From: an uncultured Tenacibaculum sp.
GTDB taxonomy: Bacteria; Bacteroidota; Bacteroidia; Flavobacteriales; Flavobacteriaceae
Length of the DNA stretch: 64,000 nt
Direction: 5' to 3'
Assembly: GCF_947502995.1 (NCBI RefSeq)
Contig: NZ_CANNBW010000017.1
Location: forward strand, 1 to 64,000
Shown here: piece after piece, positions 18,841 through 28,200 of the stretch
Position numbering within the stretch: position 1 is the stretch's first letter
Layout: each line of letters begins with the position of its first letter
Notes under the pieces: generated by a model
What the model was told of the DNA's origin: nothing
The model's database searches: none
Seen by the model: the letters and a program-made list of their open reading frames with translations, nothing else
Made by a program: the position numbers and the translations under genes

Positions 18841-20394
18841 TTATTTGTCAGTGTTATTTTTAAGTGAGGCAAAGTTATAACTTATACCTATATTAAAGTT
18901 GTTTGAATTTACATTTCCGAAAGGCGAATATAATTTTCCACCAGAAACGTGTAAAGCTATATTGTTAGTAGCGAAATAATTGAATCCTATAGTTGGTCTT
19001 GCTACAATTCCTTCGTCAGTATCTACACCAGCACCACCAGCAGCACCTCCAACTAAATTTACAAAAGCATTTACTTTATGATTCAAAAATGTATTTGTTT
19101 TTACACCAAAACCAGCCAATCCATGTGCATAACCACCAGATCTTCCTCCATAAGCAAAACCAGCTTCACCGATTAGGTATACATTATTAAAGATATCGTA
19201 AGTAAAGTTTAAAGCTAATAGTTGTAAATCGGTTACCAATACATTATTAGGATCATCTGTTTTTTGAACTTTAAAATACGTCTGATTTTGTATAGATGCT
19301 GAAATTCCTTGAGTTTTAAAGTTTGTATTCGGTGTTCCGTCTGAAGTTTCAGTTCCACTACTCAAGTTCATATATTTTAGTCCGAAACCTAAAGTGTAGG
19401 CTTCAAAATCTCCATCTAAAGCTCGGTAATATCCACCATGTCCGCTTAATGCTAGATTGTCGGAAATTTTTAAATCTAAACCAGCAGAAGGATAAACAGT
19501 TAATCCGCCTTCAGGAGCAATTCTTCCTCCAGCTGCACCAACAGCCAGTTTTCCAAAAACATTGATATACTTTGATTGATACGGATGATAACCAGCACCA
19601 ACAAATAAATCCATAAAACCAGCTCTTAATCCTTTATATATAGCATCAGTATGTGCAAATAAAAATGTATTCTCGTTTACATACTTCTGATATTCAAAAC
19701 CTAATACATATAATGTAGTATCTAAAGGATCTCCATTATCTTTTTTAGATTCTCCGAAAGGAAAGAAGAAATCGAAACGAACTTGCTGTGTATTTTTAAC
19801 AATAGGTCTTTTCCAATAAGAATCGTTACCCAAAGTGTTTGTGAACTCTTGATTTGCATTTTCATAATCTGTATATCTGAAAATACTTGGAATTTCAACA
19901 AAGAAAGAAACAGAATTATCTTTAATACTTCCTGTATAAAAGTTTAAATGACTGAATTGTACTCCAAAACCATAGTTTTTCTTTTTATATTGTAAACCAA
20001 TATTTGGATTGATAAATGCTCCATCATTTACTAAAACTCTATAACCACCTCCGCCACCGAAGTGGAAGTTAGCATCAAAATAAAGATTGTCAATTATTTT
20101 TTTGTTGATACCTAATTCTGCACCTAAAGTGAATAATCCACCTTGATCTCCAGTTACAGCAAAATGAAATCCAGCTCCACCATATAACCAGTCGTTAAAA
20201 GGAATTTGATAATGCAATCCGACCAATCCCATAGTAGATTCAGTAAATCTTGCATTGTCTGGCATAGAAACCGGAATAAAATTTAAACGAACTCTGTTGT
20301 TTAATTCTTTTCCTTTTAATTCAGAAATATCTTTTTGACCAAATACAGTTGTAGTCACAAAAAGAAGAAAAATGAACTGAATCGTTTTTTTCAT
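18841..20394 (-). CDS. Predicted outer-membrane beta-barrel protein of unknown family
   Basis: This 517-residue protein has a signal peptide (MKKTIQFIFLLFVTTTVFGQ). The mature part is many short alternating strands with glycine clusters (GGGGGYRVL, GAAGGAGVD, GGRSGGYAHG), typical of a large outer-membrane barrel. The C-terminus is NFNIGISYNFASLKN followed by a short polar tail rather than a terminal aromatic. No known porin or receptor motif was recognised. It lies between prfC (11 bases) and the PPIase gene (nine bases) with tight spacing, so it is co-transcribed. Confidence 0.65.
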   Translation of the reverse strand: MKKTIQFIFLLFVTTTVFGQKDISELKGKELNNRVRLNFIPVSMPDNARFTESTMGLVGLHYQIPFNDWLYGGAGFHFAVTGDQGGLFTLGAELGINKKIIDNLYFDANFHFGGGGGYRVLVNDGAFINPNIGLQYKKKNYGFGVQFSHLNFYTGSIKDNSVSFFVEIPSIFRYTDYENANQEFTNTLGNDSYWKRPIVKNTQQVRFDFFFPFGESKKDNGDPLDTTLYVLGFEYQKYVNENTFLFAHTDAIYKGLRAGFMDLFVGAGYHPYQSKYINVFGKLAVGAAGGRIAPEGGLTVYPSAGLDLKISDNLALSGHGGYYRALDGDFEAYTLGFGLKYMNLSSGTETSDGTPNTNFKTQGISASIQNQTYFKVQKTDDPNNVLVTDLQLLALNFTYDIFNNVYLIGEAGFAYGGRSGGYAHGLAGFGVKTNTFLNHKVNAFVNLVGGAAGGAGVDTDEGIVARPTIGFNYFATNNIALHVSGGKLYSPFGNVNSNNFNIGISYNFASLKNNTDK

Positions 20395-20405
20395 AAATCA
20401 AAAAA

Positions 20406-21995
20406 TTAATTAAATTCACTAGTAAAATGTAATTTCACTGTTGGAAATTTACTTTGTGTCATTTGAATTGTAAACGGAGAATCTGCTAAGAAAACTAATT
20501 GTCCTTGTTTGTCTTTAGCCAAATAACGTTGCTTTACACGTTTGAATTCTTTAAATTCTTCGTTCTTTTCATCTTCAGGTTCTACCCAACAAGCTTTATG
20601 TACTGCAATATTTTCGTACGTACATTTAGCATTATATTCATGCTCTAAACGATATTGAATTACTTCGTACTGAAGTGCACCAACAGTACCAATAATTCTT
20701 CGTCCATTCATATCTAAAGTAAATAACTGTGCAACACCTTCATCCATTAATTGGTCTAAACCTTTATATAATTGTTTTGCCTTTAAAGGATCTGCATTGT
20801 TTACATATCGGAAATGTTCTGGAGAGAAACTCGGAATTCCTTTGAAATTTAATTTTTCTCCTTCAGTTAATGTATCTCCAATTTTGAAGTTACCCGTATC
20901 GTGAAGTCCAACAATATCACCAGCAAAAGATTCTTCAACAATTTCTTTCTTTTCAGCAAAGAAAGCATTCGGACTAGAAAACTTTACTTTTTTGTTATTA
21001 CGAACGTGTAAGTATGGCGTATTTCTTTTGAATGTTCCTGAAACGATTTTTACGAAAGCTAAACGGTCTCTGTGTTTAGGATCCATATTCGCGTGAATTT
21101 TGAAAACAAATCCTGTTAATTTATTTTCTTTAGAATCTACTAAACGAGTATCCGACATTTTAGGTTGTGGATTCGGAGCAATATCAATAAAACAATCTAA
21201 TAATTCTTTAACTCCAAAATTATTTAAAGCAGAACCAAAGAATACAGGTTGTAATTGTCCATCGTCATAAGCCTTTTTATCAAAGTCAGGATATACTTCA
21301 TAAACCAGTTCTAATTCTTCACGAAGTGTTTCAGCAGCATCTTCTCCAACAAGTTCATCTAATTTAGGATTGTTTATATCATCAAATTCAACACCTTCAG
21401 AAATAGTTTGCTTGTTATCACCAGAGAAAATATTGATTTTCTTTTCCCAAATGTTATAAATTCCTTTAAAGTCGTAACCCATTCCGATAGGGAAACTTAA
21501 AGGTGTAACTTTTAATCCTAATTTTTGTTCAACTTCGTCTAAAAGATCAAATGCATCTTTACCTTCACGGTCCAACTTATTGATAAAAACAATCATTGGG
21601 ATATTACGCATTCTACAAACTTCAACTAGTTTTTCAGTTTGTTCCTCGACACCTTTTGCTACATCTATAACAACAATAACACTATCTACAGCAGTTAATG
21701 TTCTAAATGTATCTTCAGCAAAATCCTTGTGACCAGGAGTATCAAGAATATTAATTTTCTTTTCTTTATAATTGAAAGCAAGAACAGAAGTAGCAACAGA
21801 AATACCACGCTGACGTTCAATTTCCATGAAATCGGAAGTAGCACCTTTTTTAACTTTATTACTTTTTACGGCACCAGCTTCTTGAATGGCTCCACCAAAA
21901 AGTAATAGTTTCTCTGTTAATGTTGTTTTACCCGCATCAGGGTGAGATATAATTCCGAATGTTCTTCTTTTTTGTATTTCTTCTAAAAAACTCAT
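20406..21995 (-). CDS. prfC: Peptide chain release factor 3
   Basis: The protein has 529 residues, the usual RF3 length. GTPase motifs are intact: G1 SHPDAGKTTLTEK, G2 region with RQRGISVATSV, G3 DTPGHKDFAEDT and G4 NKLDREGKD. Domain II and the RF3 C-terminal domain follow (GALQYEVIQYRLEHEYNAKC). RF3 releases RF1/RF2 from the ribosome after termination. It is the first gene of an apparent three-gene unit. The assignment is secure. Confidence 0.96.
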   Translation of the reverse strand: MSFLEEIQKRRTFGIISHPDAGKTTLTEKLLLFGGAIQEAGAVKSNKVKKGATSDFMEIERQRGISVATSVLAFNYKEKKINILDTPGHKDFAEDTFRTLTAVDSVIVVIDVAKGVEEQTEKLVEVCRMRNIPMIVFINKLDREGKDAFDLLDEVEQKLGLKVTPLSFPIGMGYDFKGIYNIWEKKINIFSGDNKQTISEGVEFDDINNPKLDELVGEDAAETLREELELVYEVYPDFDKKAYDDGQLQPVFFGSALNNFGVKELLDCFIDIAPNPQPKMSDTRLVDSKENKLTGFVFKIHANMDPKHRDRLAFVKIVSGTFKRNTPYLHVRNNKKVKFSSPNAFFAEKKEIVEESFAGDIVGLHDTGNFKIGDTLTEGEKLNFKGIPSFSPEHFRYVNNADPLKAKQLYKGLDQLMDEGVAQLFTLDMNGRRIIGTVGALQYEVIQYRLEHEYNAKCTYENIAVHKACWVEPEDEKNEEFKEFKRVKQRYLAKDKQGQLVFLADSPFTIQMTQSKFPTVKLHFTSEFN

Positions 21996-22084
21996 TAGCT
22001 ATAATTGAGGGCGTAAAGATATATCTAATTAAAAAAAGAGCCAAGTGTTTAGAGTTTTATCCAATTACTAAAGAAGTGTTTATA

Positions 22085-22121
22085 AAAAAGAAAAGCGCAA
22101 GTACTATGACTCACACTTTTC
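22085..22121 (-). terminator. Terminator of the alpha/beta-hydrolase unit
   Basis: On the minus strand a 13-bp stem with three G-T pairs (GAAAAGTGTGAGT against ACTTGCGCTTTTC) is followed by TTTTTT. Confidence 0.75.
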
Positions 22122-22148
22122 TACTAATCTAAAATGAAATTTGAAGGC

Positions 22149-23117
22149 TTATTTTTTCTGAATATTTTTCATGAAAACTCTAATTTTTTGAATGATTTCT
22201 TCGCCATCTTCTTCCAAAGCAAAATGACCTGTATCATATATATTATAGTCTATGTTTTTTACATCCTTTTTGAATGCTGCTGCACCACTTTCTGGAAAAA
22301 AAGCATCGTTTTTACCCCAAACAATTAAAAGAGGAGGTTGATTGTCTCTTAAATATTGTTGCCATTTTGGATATAGTTTTACATTATTTTGATAATCGTA
22401 AAATAAATTTATATGCATTTTATGCGAACCTGGTCGAGATAATCTTAAATAATCTAAGTGCCAAGTATCTGGATTTACATTTTCCGGATTTCTTGTTCCA
22501 TGTGTGTATTGCCATTCTAATCCTTCTAAAGAAAAAGCAGGTAATAAGGCATTTTCAGTTTCTTCGTTACGATTTGCCCATAACTCTCTAATTCCTTTCC
22601 ACGCATCACCTAAACCTTCTTCGTAAGCATTACCGTTTTGATTTATAATAGCTGTAATTCTTTCAGGATGTGCAGTAGCTAACCTAAAACCAATTGGAGC
22701 TCCATAATCTTGAATCATTATAGCATAAGAATTAATTCCTTTTTCTTCTAAGAATATATTAATAATGTTAGCAATATTATCAAAAGTATATTCATATTGA
22801 TCAATAGGAGGGAAGTCACTATTACCAAATCCAGGGTAATCAGGAGCAATAAGATGATATTCATCTGCAAGTTGCGCTAACACTTTTCTATATTGATGTG
22901 ATGAAGTTGGGAAACCATGTAATAAAACGATAGTTGGATTTTTCGGATTTCCTGCTTCTCTGTAAGCAATAGATATTCCATTAACAGTTTGCTTTTTGTA
23001 TTTAATTTGTGTCATTGTGTTTTGTTGTATTGTTGTTGTTTGTTTTTGTATTTCTTTTTTCTGACAACTAAATGCCAAAATGATAAAAGAAAAGAGTATA
23101 GGTTTTAGAAGTTTCAT
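22149..23117 (-). CDS. Lipoprotein alpha/beta hydrolase, haloalkane-dehalogenase/epoxide-hydrolase type
   Basis: This 322-residue protein has a lipobox (LAFS-Cys18), a short linker, then a full alpha/beta-hydrolase fold. HGFPTSS (67-73) forms the oxyanion region. The nucleophile elbow reads MIQDYGAP with Asp137, not Ser, as in haloalkane dehalogenases and epoxide hydrolases. The acid may be Asp271 (WGKNDAFFP) and the base is His298 (TGHFALEED). It should hydrolyse halogenated, epoxide or similar small substrates at the membrane. It follows a DUF1348 gene under a TetR-type operator. A start at Met35 would remove the lipoprotein signal, but the longer form has a good lipobox. Confidence 0.85.
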   Translation of the reverse strand: MKLLKPILFSFIILAFSCQKKEIQKQTTTIQQNTMTQIKYKKQTVNGISIAYREAGNPKNPTIVLLHGFPTSSHQYRKVLAQLADEYHLIAPDYPGFGNSDFPPIDQYEYTFDNIANIINIFLEEKGINSYAIMIQDYGAPIGFRLATAHPERITAIINQNGNAYEEGLGDAWKGIRELWANRNEETENALLPAFSLEGLEWQYTHGTRNPENVNPDTWHLDYLRLSRPGSHKMHINLFYDYQNNVKLYPKWQQYLRDNQPPLLIVWGKNDAFFPESGAAAFKKDVKNIDYNIYDTGHFALEEDGEEIIQKIRVFMKNIQKK

Positions 23118-23127
23118 GTTGTTTGTT

Positions 23128-23535
23128 TTATAATTTTCTATCTGTTTCTTTAATTTTTAAATCGTTGATACTAGCGTATCGTTTTTGCATAAGTCCATTT
23201 TCATCAAATTCCCAGTTTTCATTACCATATGCTCTAAACCATTGTCCTTCTTCATTTTCGTATTCATATTCGAATCTCACTGCAATGCGATTTTCAGAAA
23301 AAGCCCATAGCTCTTTTTTAAGTTTATAGTTAAGTTCTACATTCCATTTATTTGATAAAAAATCTTGAACTTCTTTTCTACCATTAATAAATTGATCACG
23401 ATTCCTCCATTCTGTATCTATTGAATATGCTTCTGATACTTTAATAGGGTTTTTACTGTTCCAAGCATCTTCTGCCATTTGAACTTTTTGTTTAGCTGTC
23501 TCCAAAGTAAATGGAGGTAATGGATGTTTTTTCAT
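23128..23535 (-). CDS. DUF1348 / NTF2-like family protein
   Basis: This 135-residue protein has the DUF1348 pattern: [21 protein letters not shown] near the N-terminus (given here as PPFTLETA and AEDAWNS), [14 protein letters not shown] and [19 protein letters not shown]. The fold is a SnoaL/NTF2-like cone and the biochemical role of the family is not established. It lies ten bases before the hydrolase gene and 14 bases after a TTACCGAA palindrome, so it is the first gene of a TetR-controlled pair. Confidence 0.88.
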   Translation of the reverse strand: MKKHPLPPFTLETAKQKVQMAEDAWNSKNPIKVSEAYSIDTEWRNRDQFINGRKEVQDFLSNKWNVELNYKLKKELWAFSENRIAVRFEYEYENEEGQWFRAYGNENWEFDENGLMQKRYASINDLKIKETDRKL

Positions 23536-23549
23536 GTTTATATTTTTAA

Positions 23550-23567
23550 TTACCGAACATTCGGTAA
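23550..23567. promoter_or_regulatory. TetR-type operator upstream of the DUF1348/hydrolase genes
   Basis: This is a perfect palindrome, TTACCGAA-CA-TTCGGTAA, 14 bases before the DUF1348 start. A matching imperfect copy lies in front of the tetR gene. Confidence 0.7.
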
Positions 23568-23585
23568 AATTTTAATTTAAATTTT

Positions 23586-24149
23586 TTATTGATCTAAATA
23601 TTCGTTTTCTATTTGCACTAAAGTATTTTCAAAAATAGTAATATCATTAAGTCCTTTAGTAACGATTAAACTACCCTGAACTTTAATTAAAGTTTGATAT
23701 GCTTTTTCTTTTGCATCAGTAGGAGAGAAGCCTAAAGCAAGACCTAATGTTTCAAATGTATTGATCCATTTTTTCATTCCTCCACTAATTTGATTTTCAA
23801 ATAATTCTAAGCTAGATTGCATAGATAATGCTCTAAAAATACAAGTTTCTTCTCCGCCTTTATATAAAACTCTAACTGCTTCTAAACCTGTTTTTAATCT
23901 TTCTTTAGGAGTTTTTTCTGTATTTAATAATTCAAAAAAAACTTTTTCATCAACCCAATTATCAATGTGATTTAAAACGGCATCAGCCATACCTTTTTTT
24001 CCATCAGGAAATCTATGATATAAGCTTGCTTTTTTTAATCCAGTTGCATCAGATAAATCTTTTAAACTAGCACCTTCGTATCCTTTTGAACGGAATACTT
24101 TACTTAATCCGGCTAAAATTTCAATATCTAATACTTTTTGTGGTCTCAT
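23586..24149 (-). CDS. TetR/AcrR family transcriptional regulator
   Basis: The protein has 187 residues. The N-terminal TetR HTH is at about 10-55 (SKVFRSKGYEGASLKDLSDATGL is the region; key parts are GYEGASLKDL and KKASLYHRFPDGKKGM). A helical ligand-binding domain follows. It lies upstream of the DUF1348/hydrolase pair on the same strand. Palindromic sites sit before both transcription units, so autoregulation plus control of the pair is likely. The inducer is unknown. Confidence 0.9.
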   Translation of the reverse strand: MRPQKVLDIEILAGLSKVFRSKGYEGASLKDLSDATGLKKASLYHRFPDGKKGMADAVLNHIDNWVDEKVFFELLNTEKTPKERLKTGLEAVRVLYKGGEETCIFRALSMQSSLELFENQISGGMKKWINTFETLGLALGFSPTDAKEKAYQTLIKVQGSLIVTKGLNDITIFENTLVQIENEYLDQ

Positions 24150-24176
24150 AGGACAAAGATATAAAAATATATTTAA

Positions 24177-24194
24177 TTACCGAACGATTGGTAA
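24177..24194. promoter_or_regulatory. TetR-type operator upstream of the tetR gene
   Basis: TTACCGAA-CG-ATTGGTAA has one half-site identical to the 23550-23567 operator and the other matching it at six of eight positions. It lies 27 bases upstream of the regulator's ATG. Confidence 0.6.
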
Positions 24195-24235
24195 AAAAAT
24201 AAATTAAATCTGAATTAGTAATTCAGATTTAATTT
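24195..24235 (-). terminator. Terminator of the kelch/Fn3 lipoprotein unit
   Basis: A perfect 16-bp stem (AAATTAAATCTGAATT with AATTCAGATTTAATTT) has a three-base loop and is followed by a T tract on the minus strand. Confidence 0.85.
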
Positions 24236-24240
24236 ATTTT

Positions 24241-25812
24241 TTAATAAATATGCCATATATCATTTAATAAACTTCCTTCCCAACCACCAAGAATCCATAA
24301 TTTATTGTCATAAACGATATTTGCATGATTTCCTCTACCATTAAAATTTGTAATTTCAGTTTCTTTTTCCCAAATAATTCCATCTTTACTAGACCAGAAA
24401 TCATTATTTAAACTACCAGAAATTACCCACATTCTATTTTTAAATACAGTTGAAGAATGACCGTGTCTAGGACTAAAATTGGAATTTATATTTTCAATTT
24501 TCCAATTGATTCCGTCAGAAGAAGACCACACATCATTTAAATCACCCAACCCATTTCCTTGATTGCTATTTATGCCACCGATTACCCAAATTTTATTTTT
24601 GAATATTATAGAAGTATGTTCGAATCTAGCTACAAAAGCTGCATTATTGGTTTCTAAATTCCAATTAAGACCATCGGAAGAAGACCAAATATCATTAAAT
24701 TCTGAATTGTTATTTTTACCACCAATGATCCAAATTTTATTATTAAATACTACAGTTGTATGACCTTGCCTAGCAGGAAAAGTAGCATTGTTGGTTTCTA
24801 AATTCCAATTGATACCATCTGAAGAAGACCATACATCATTTAAAATAGAATTGATACCACCACCACCAATAATCCAAACTTTATTATTAAATACTACGGA
24901 AGTGTGATTAGTTCTGGGAGAAAAAGATGAATTCATGTTGTTAGCAACTTCTAAATTCCAATTAACTCCATCTGAAGAAGACCATACATCATTCAATAAG
25001 CCACCATTAACACTATTGTTAGAAGCATGATAACCGCCAATAACCCAAAACTTTTGATTAAATTTAACTACACTATGTTCAGTTCTAGTCGAAAATTCTG
25101 CATTTTGGGTTACTACTTTTCCTATAAAGTTTCTTGTTCTAAAAGAAAATATATTGCTCTCTGTAGTATTACCATTTTGGTCAGATGCTATTACTTTCCA
25201 TGAATATATAGTGTTAAAATCCAAATCATCAATGATTTGAAATGAGTTTGTTGTCAGATTACTACTAATTACACTTGTAGGGTTTTCATTTCCTTTATCT
25301 AATAGAACAGTGTATGTTATATTGTCATTGTCAGGGTCAATAGACTTTTCCCATGAAAAATTAGGTTTTAAAATAACATTGCTCTCATTATTTTTTATTT
25401 CATTTAAAACAAAACTTGAAGGAGGAAGATTGTTCCTAGTAGTAAAGTTGTAAACTTCACTTTTAGTTATATTGCCTCTTTCATCTTTAGCAATCACTTG
25501 CCAATAATATTTGCGGTTATAATCTAAAGTTTCAGTAATAGAAAAACTAGTTTCGCTAATATCTGAAATAAGTATTTTATTGAGGTTATCAGATTCATAA
25601 TCTAATAAAACACTATAAGTAACTTTTTCTCCTTCAGGATCATTTGCTCTTCCCCATGATAAAGTTGGAGACAATTTTATATCTGTTGAGTTATTAGGGA
25701 GGTTAACCAAGATAAAATTATTTGGAGGTAAGTTGGGTACTATTTCTTTATCATCTGAACAAGAAATAATTAAAAGGAATGTTATTAACAAAAGATATAG
25801 TTTTAACTTCAT
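24241..25812 (-). CDS. Surface lipoprotein with two Fn3-like domains and a kelch-type propeller
   Basis: This 523-residue protein has a lipobox (LLIIS-Cys) and two Ig/Fn3-like domains (about 30-125 and 130-225) with YYWQVIAKDERGN and YSWKVIASDQNGN. At least six kelch-like blades follow, with repeating WSSSDG(I/V/L)NW plus H(T/S)(S/T)(V/I)VF-NK(I/V/M)W(V/I)IGG. The Asp-rich N-terminal SCSDDKE is the usual Bacteroidota export context for surface lipoproteins. It lies six bases after the DUF5018 gene, so it forms a pair with it. The ligand or substrate is unknown. Confidence 0.8.
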   Translation of the reverse strand: MKLKLYLLLITFLLIISCSDDKEIVPNLPPNNFILVNLPNNSTDIKLSPTLSWGRANDPEGEKVTYSVLLDYESDNLNKILISDISETSFSITETLDYNRKYYWQVIAKDERGNITKSEVYNFTTRNNLPPSSFVLNEIKNNESNVILKPNFSWEKSIDPDNDNITYTVLLDKGNENPTSVISSNLTTNSFQIIDDLDFNTIYSWKVIASDQNGNTTESNIFSFRTRNFIGKVVTQNAEFSTRTEHSVVKFNQKFWVIGGYHASNNSVNGGLLNDVWSSSDGVNWNLEVANNMNSSFSPRTNHTSVVFNNKVWIIGGGGINSILNDVWSSSDGINWNLETNNATFPARQGHTTVVFNNKIWIIGGKNNNSEFNDIWSSSDGLNWNLETNNAAFVARFEHTSIIFKNKIWVIGGINSNQGNGLGDLNDVWSSSDGINWKIENINSNFSPRHGHSSTVFKNRMWVISGSLNNDFWSSKDGIIWEKETEITNFNGRGNHANIVYDNKLWILGGWEGSLLNDIWHIY

Positions 25813-25818
25813 AGTATC

Positions 25819-27303
25819 TTAATTTACATTAATTCTAACCTGATCTCCTGTTCTGTTATTTGGACCAAGAAAAATAACATTTCTAGTTACTGCATCGTAA
25901 GGGAAAAATGCAGAACGACTGAAACTATTATTCATCTTTAGTAAGTACTCTGTTTTTTCAGGGTTAAGCTCTACATCAACACTACCAGCAGGATTAAATA
26001 AATAAAAACTACCGTTAGAACGTACACCAATAAAGTCAGTTAAATTTTCACCAGTTATGATTAAATTATCACCAAAGCTGTAGGAATTTTGATTAATAGA
26101 GTTAATTTTTGGAGAATTTTCTGCTAAGACGTCTATAACTACATCAGATTTCACAATTAAATCATTTAACTTATAAACGATATTGTAATTATTACTAGTT
26201 ATTGTGTTTTCTGGTATTTTGGTAGTTACTACATAATTTAAAACTCTTTGATTTTCATAAGTTTCTAATTTATCTACAGATAATTTAGTCTCGTTTACAC
26301 CGTCATTAAGAAAAATTTCAGCATCTGTAATACTAGGGTTTAAAAAACTTAAGGTAATAAATAATTCACCTCTAGTGAATAGTAATTGAGCACCGGTTCT
26401 TGGGCCTATGGCTGTTTGGGCATTAATTTCATAAGCTTTATTTATCTTAACTTCATATTCTGTAGTTTCGCCATTTTCAGCTGTTACTGTATAAATAACA
26501 GGATTAGTAAAATCTACAATTTCTCCAGAAGCAGGTGAAATACTTGCATTTTCAGAAATAATAATTTCAGGAGTTAATCTAGAAATATTCAAAGATCCAG
26601 TTTCAAAAGAAATTGTTTTCTGATCTTCATCTAATCTAGCTTCAATATTCTCTCCATTTAAACCAACTTTAAAATTTATTATCTTTTTTTCTGTGTTAAA
26701 AGGTCTATTTTTAATGTTAACTTGATAACTTTTTTGCTCTCCATTCTCGGCAGTTACTGTGTAATTTACAATTGTTCTGAAGTCTTGAGCTATATTTGGA
26801 TTAGGAAATATAGTTGCCTTATCTGAAATTTTAATATTTGGTACTAAATTATTTAATTCAGCGCCTACAAGATCTAAGGTAATATTTCCAGTTTGCTGTT
26901 CTATATCAGCGGAATAAATTTGATTGTTGATATTTAATTGGAATAGTGTAACTAAGTTTTCAGAACTTAAAATTTTATTATTTACGATTACTACATATTC
27001 TCTTTCAATTCCATTTTCAGCAGTAACAGTATATCTAATGTTGTTGTTGAAATTTTGTGGTGTATTAATTTGTGGGCTAATACTAGCACCATCGGAAATT
27101 TTAATTTTTGGAATTAATGATGTTATGTCTGCATCAGTTAAATTAAAAGTTATAGAATTGTTTTCATTATTAATATCTCCAGATATTAAATTTCCATTTA
27201 TTTCTAAATGGAAAAGAGTAATGAAATTTTCAGTTCTTAAAGGTTCATCATCTGAGCAGTTGAATAATAAAAACAACGAAAAAATAAATATTATTTTTTT
27301 CAT
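25819..27303 (-). CDS. Surface lipoprotein with tandem DUF5018-like domains and a C-terminal TIG-like domain
   Basis: This 494-residue protein has a lipobox (LLFN-Cys) followed by SDDE, a likely surface-export signal. Three related repeats of about 85 residues follow (ISDGASISP, ISDKATIFP and ISENASISP, each with YTVTAENG(I/E)). The pattern resembles DUF5018 domains of Bacteroidota surface lipoproteins. A further beta region and a C-terminal IPT/TIG-like segment complete it (NSINQNSYSFGDNLIITGEN is the core; key part GDNLIITGENL). It is co-transcribed with the kelch lipoprotein; a shared surface role is inferred from pairing only. Confidence 0.75.
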   Translation of the reverse strand: MKKIIFIFSLFLLFNCSDDEPLRTENFITLFHLEINGNLISGDINNENNSITFNLTDADITSLIPKIKISDGASISPQINTPQNFNNNIRYTVTAENGIEREYVVIVNNKILSSENLVTLFQLNINNQIYSADIEQQTGNITLDLVGAELNNLVPNIKISDKATIFPNPNIAQDFRTIVNYTVTAENGEQKSYQVNIKNRPFNTEKKIINFKVGLNGENIEARLDEDQKTISFETGSLNISRLTPEIIISENASISPASGEIVDFTNPVIYTVTAENGETTEYEVKINKAYEINAQTAIGPRTGAQLLFTRGELFITLSFLNPSITDAEIFLNDGVNETKLSVDKLETYENQRVLNYVVTTKIPENTITSNNYNIVYKLNDLIVKSDVVIDVLAENSPKINSINQNSYSFGDNLIITGENLTDFIGVRSNGSFYLFNPAGSVDVELNPEKTEYLLKMNNSFSRSAFFPYDAVTRNVIFLGPNNRTGDQVRINVN

Positions 27304-27375
27304 GGAACAATTTATATTTTGAGTTAAACAATTTTCAACGCAAAATTACAACTATTTCATTACTCTTGATGTGTT

Positions 27376-28098
27376 TTATTCAATAATTTCAACAGTCATA
27401 GGGATGTCTGAAAGAGGCCATTCATCACTACCGACTTTTACTTGAGCTATTTTGTTTATAGTAGAATACCCAGAAATTAACTGACCAAAAACAGTAAATT
27501 CATCATCTAAATGGTGAGCACCTTTTTTATTTTGTACGATATAAAAGTTAAAAGGACTTGATAGTTTATTTGGATTGTCTTCAATACTTCTAGCTGCTGC
27601 TAAAGCACCATAACGATGTCTTCTTTTTTTTCTGAATTCTGGTCTTAATCTATAATGTTGATACTTTTTCCTGAATTTCGCAGTAGCAGTTGTTTCAGAA
27701 TCTCCACCTTGTACCACCCAATTTTTTGCAACTCTATAAAAAACAGTGGTATCGAAATATTTGATTTTTGTTAAAAAAATAAAATTCGCTCTATGTATTG
27801 GAGTATCATTAAAGAGCCTAAGTTTTATATTACCAAAACTAGTTTTAATTAAAACTTTAGTTTCTTTATTTTCTTTACCATATTGTTTGAAAAATTCTTG
27901 AGCATTTTTCTTATTCAATGTATCCCAACTAGGTCTAATCTCTTTTTCTTTCTTTTTGATCTTTATTTCTTTCTTAATTGGTTCAACAACTTTAATTTCT
28001 TTTTTCGGTTTTGTTTCTTTCGCTTTTTTCTTTGTTTGATTACAATTGAAAAGGATAAAACAGGTAAATAGCAAGAATATAAATTGTAAAAACTTCAT
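27376..28098 (-). CDS. Cyclophilin-type peptidyl-prolyl isomerase, lipoprotein
   Basis: This 240-residue protein has a lipobox (ILFN-Cys) and a very lysine-rich linker of about 40 residues. A cyclophilin domain follows (about 80-240) with VFYRVAKNWVVQGGD, FNFYIVQ and DEFTVFGQLISG. Compared with the canonical FHR--.F..QGGD motif the order is kept (FYRVAKNWVVQGGD), and an insertion of basic residues (FRKKRRHRYGAL) replaces the usual loop. It is predicted to act in the periplasm, anchored to a membrane. Confidence 0.85.
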   Translation of the reverse strand: MKFLQFIFLLFTCFILFNCNQTKKKAKETKPKKEIKVVEPIKKEIKIKKKEKEIRPSWDTLNKKNAQEFFKQYGKENKETKVLIKTSFGNIKLRLFNDTPIHRANFIFLTKIKYFDTTVFYRVAKNWVVQGGDSETTATAKFRKKYQHYRLRPEFRKKRRHRYGALAAARSIEDNPNKLSSPFNFYIVQNKKGAHHLDDEFTVFGQLISGYSTINKIAQVKVGSDEWPLSDIPMTVEIIE

Positions 28099-28186
28099 TA
28101 GAATTAATTTTTAGGTGTGTAAATATAATCGATGTTCACATAAGAATGATTTATTCGTGGTTTTTTTATGAGACCTAGTAATTCAT

Positions 28187-28194
28187 TACATTTG
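28187..28194 (+). promoter_or_regulatory. -7 box (TACATTTG) of the idi operon
   Basis: A perfect TAnnTTTG match ends six bases before the idi ATG. A T-rich tract lies near the -33 position. Transcription would start at or within a few bases of the ATG. Confidence 0.5.
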
Positions 28195-28200
28195 TAATGT

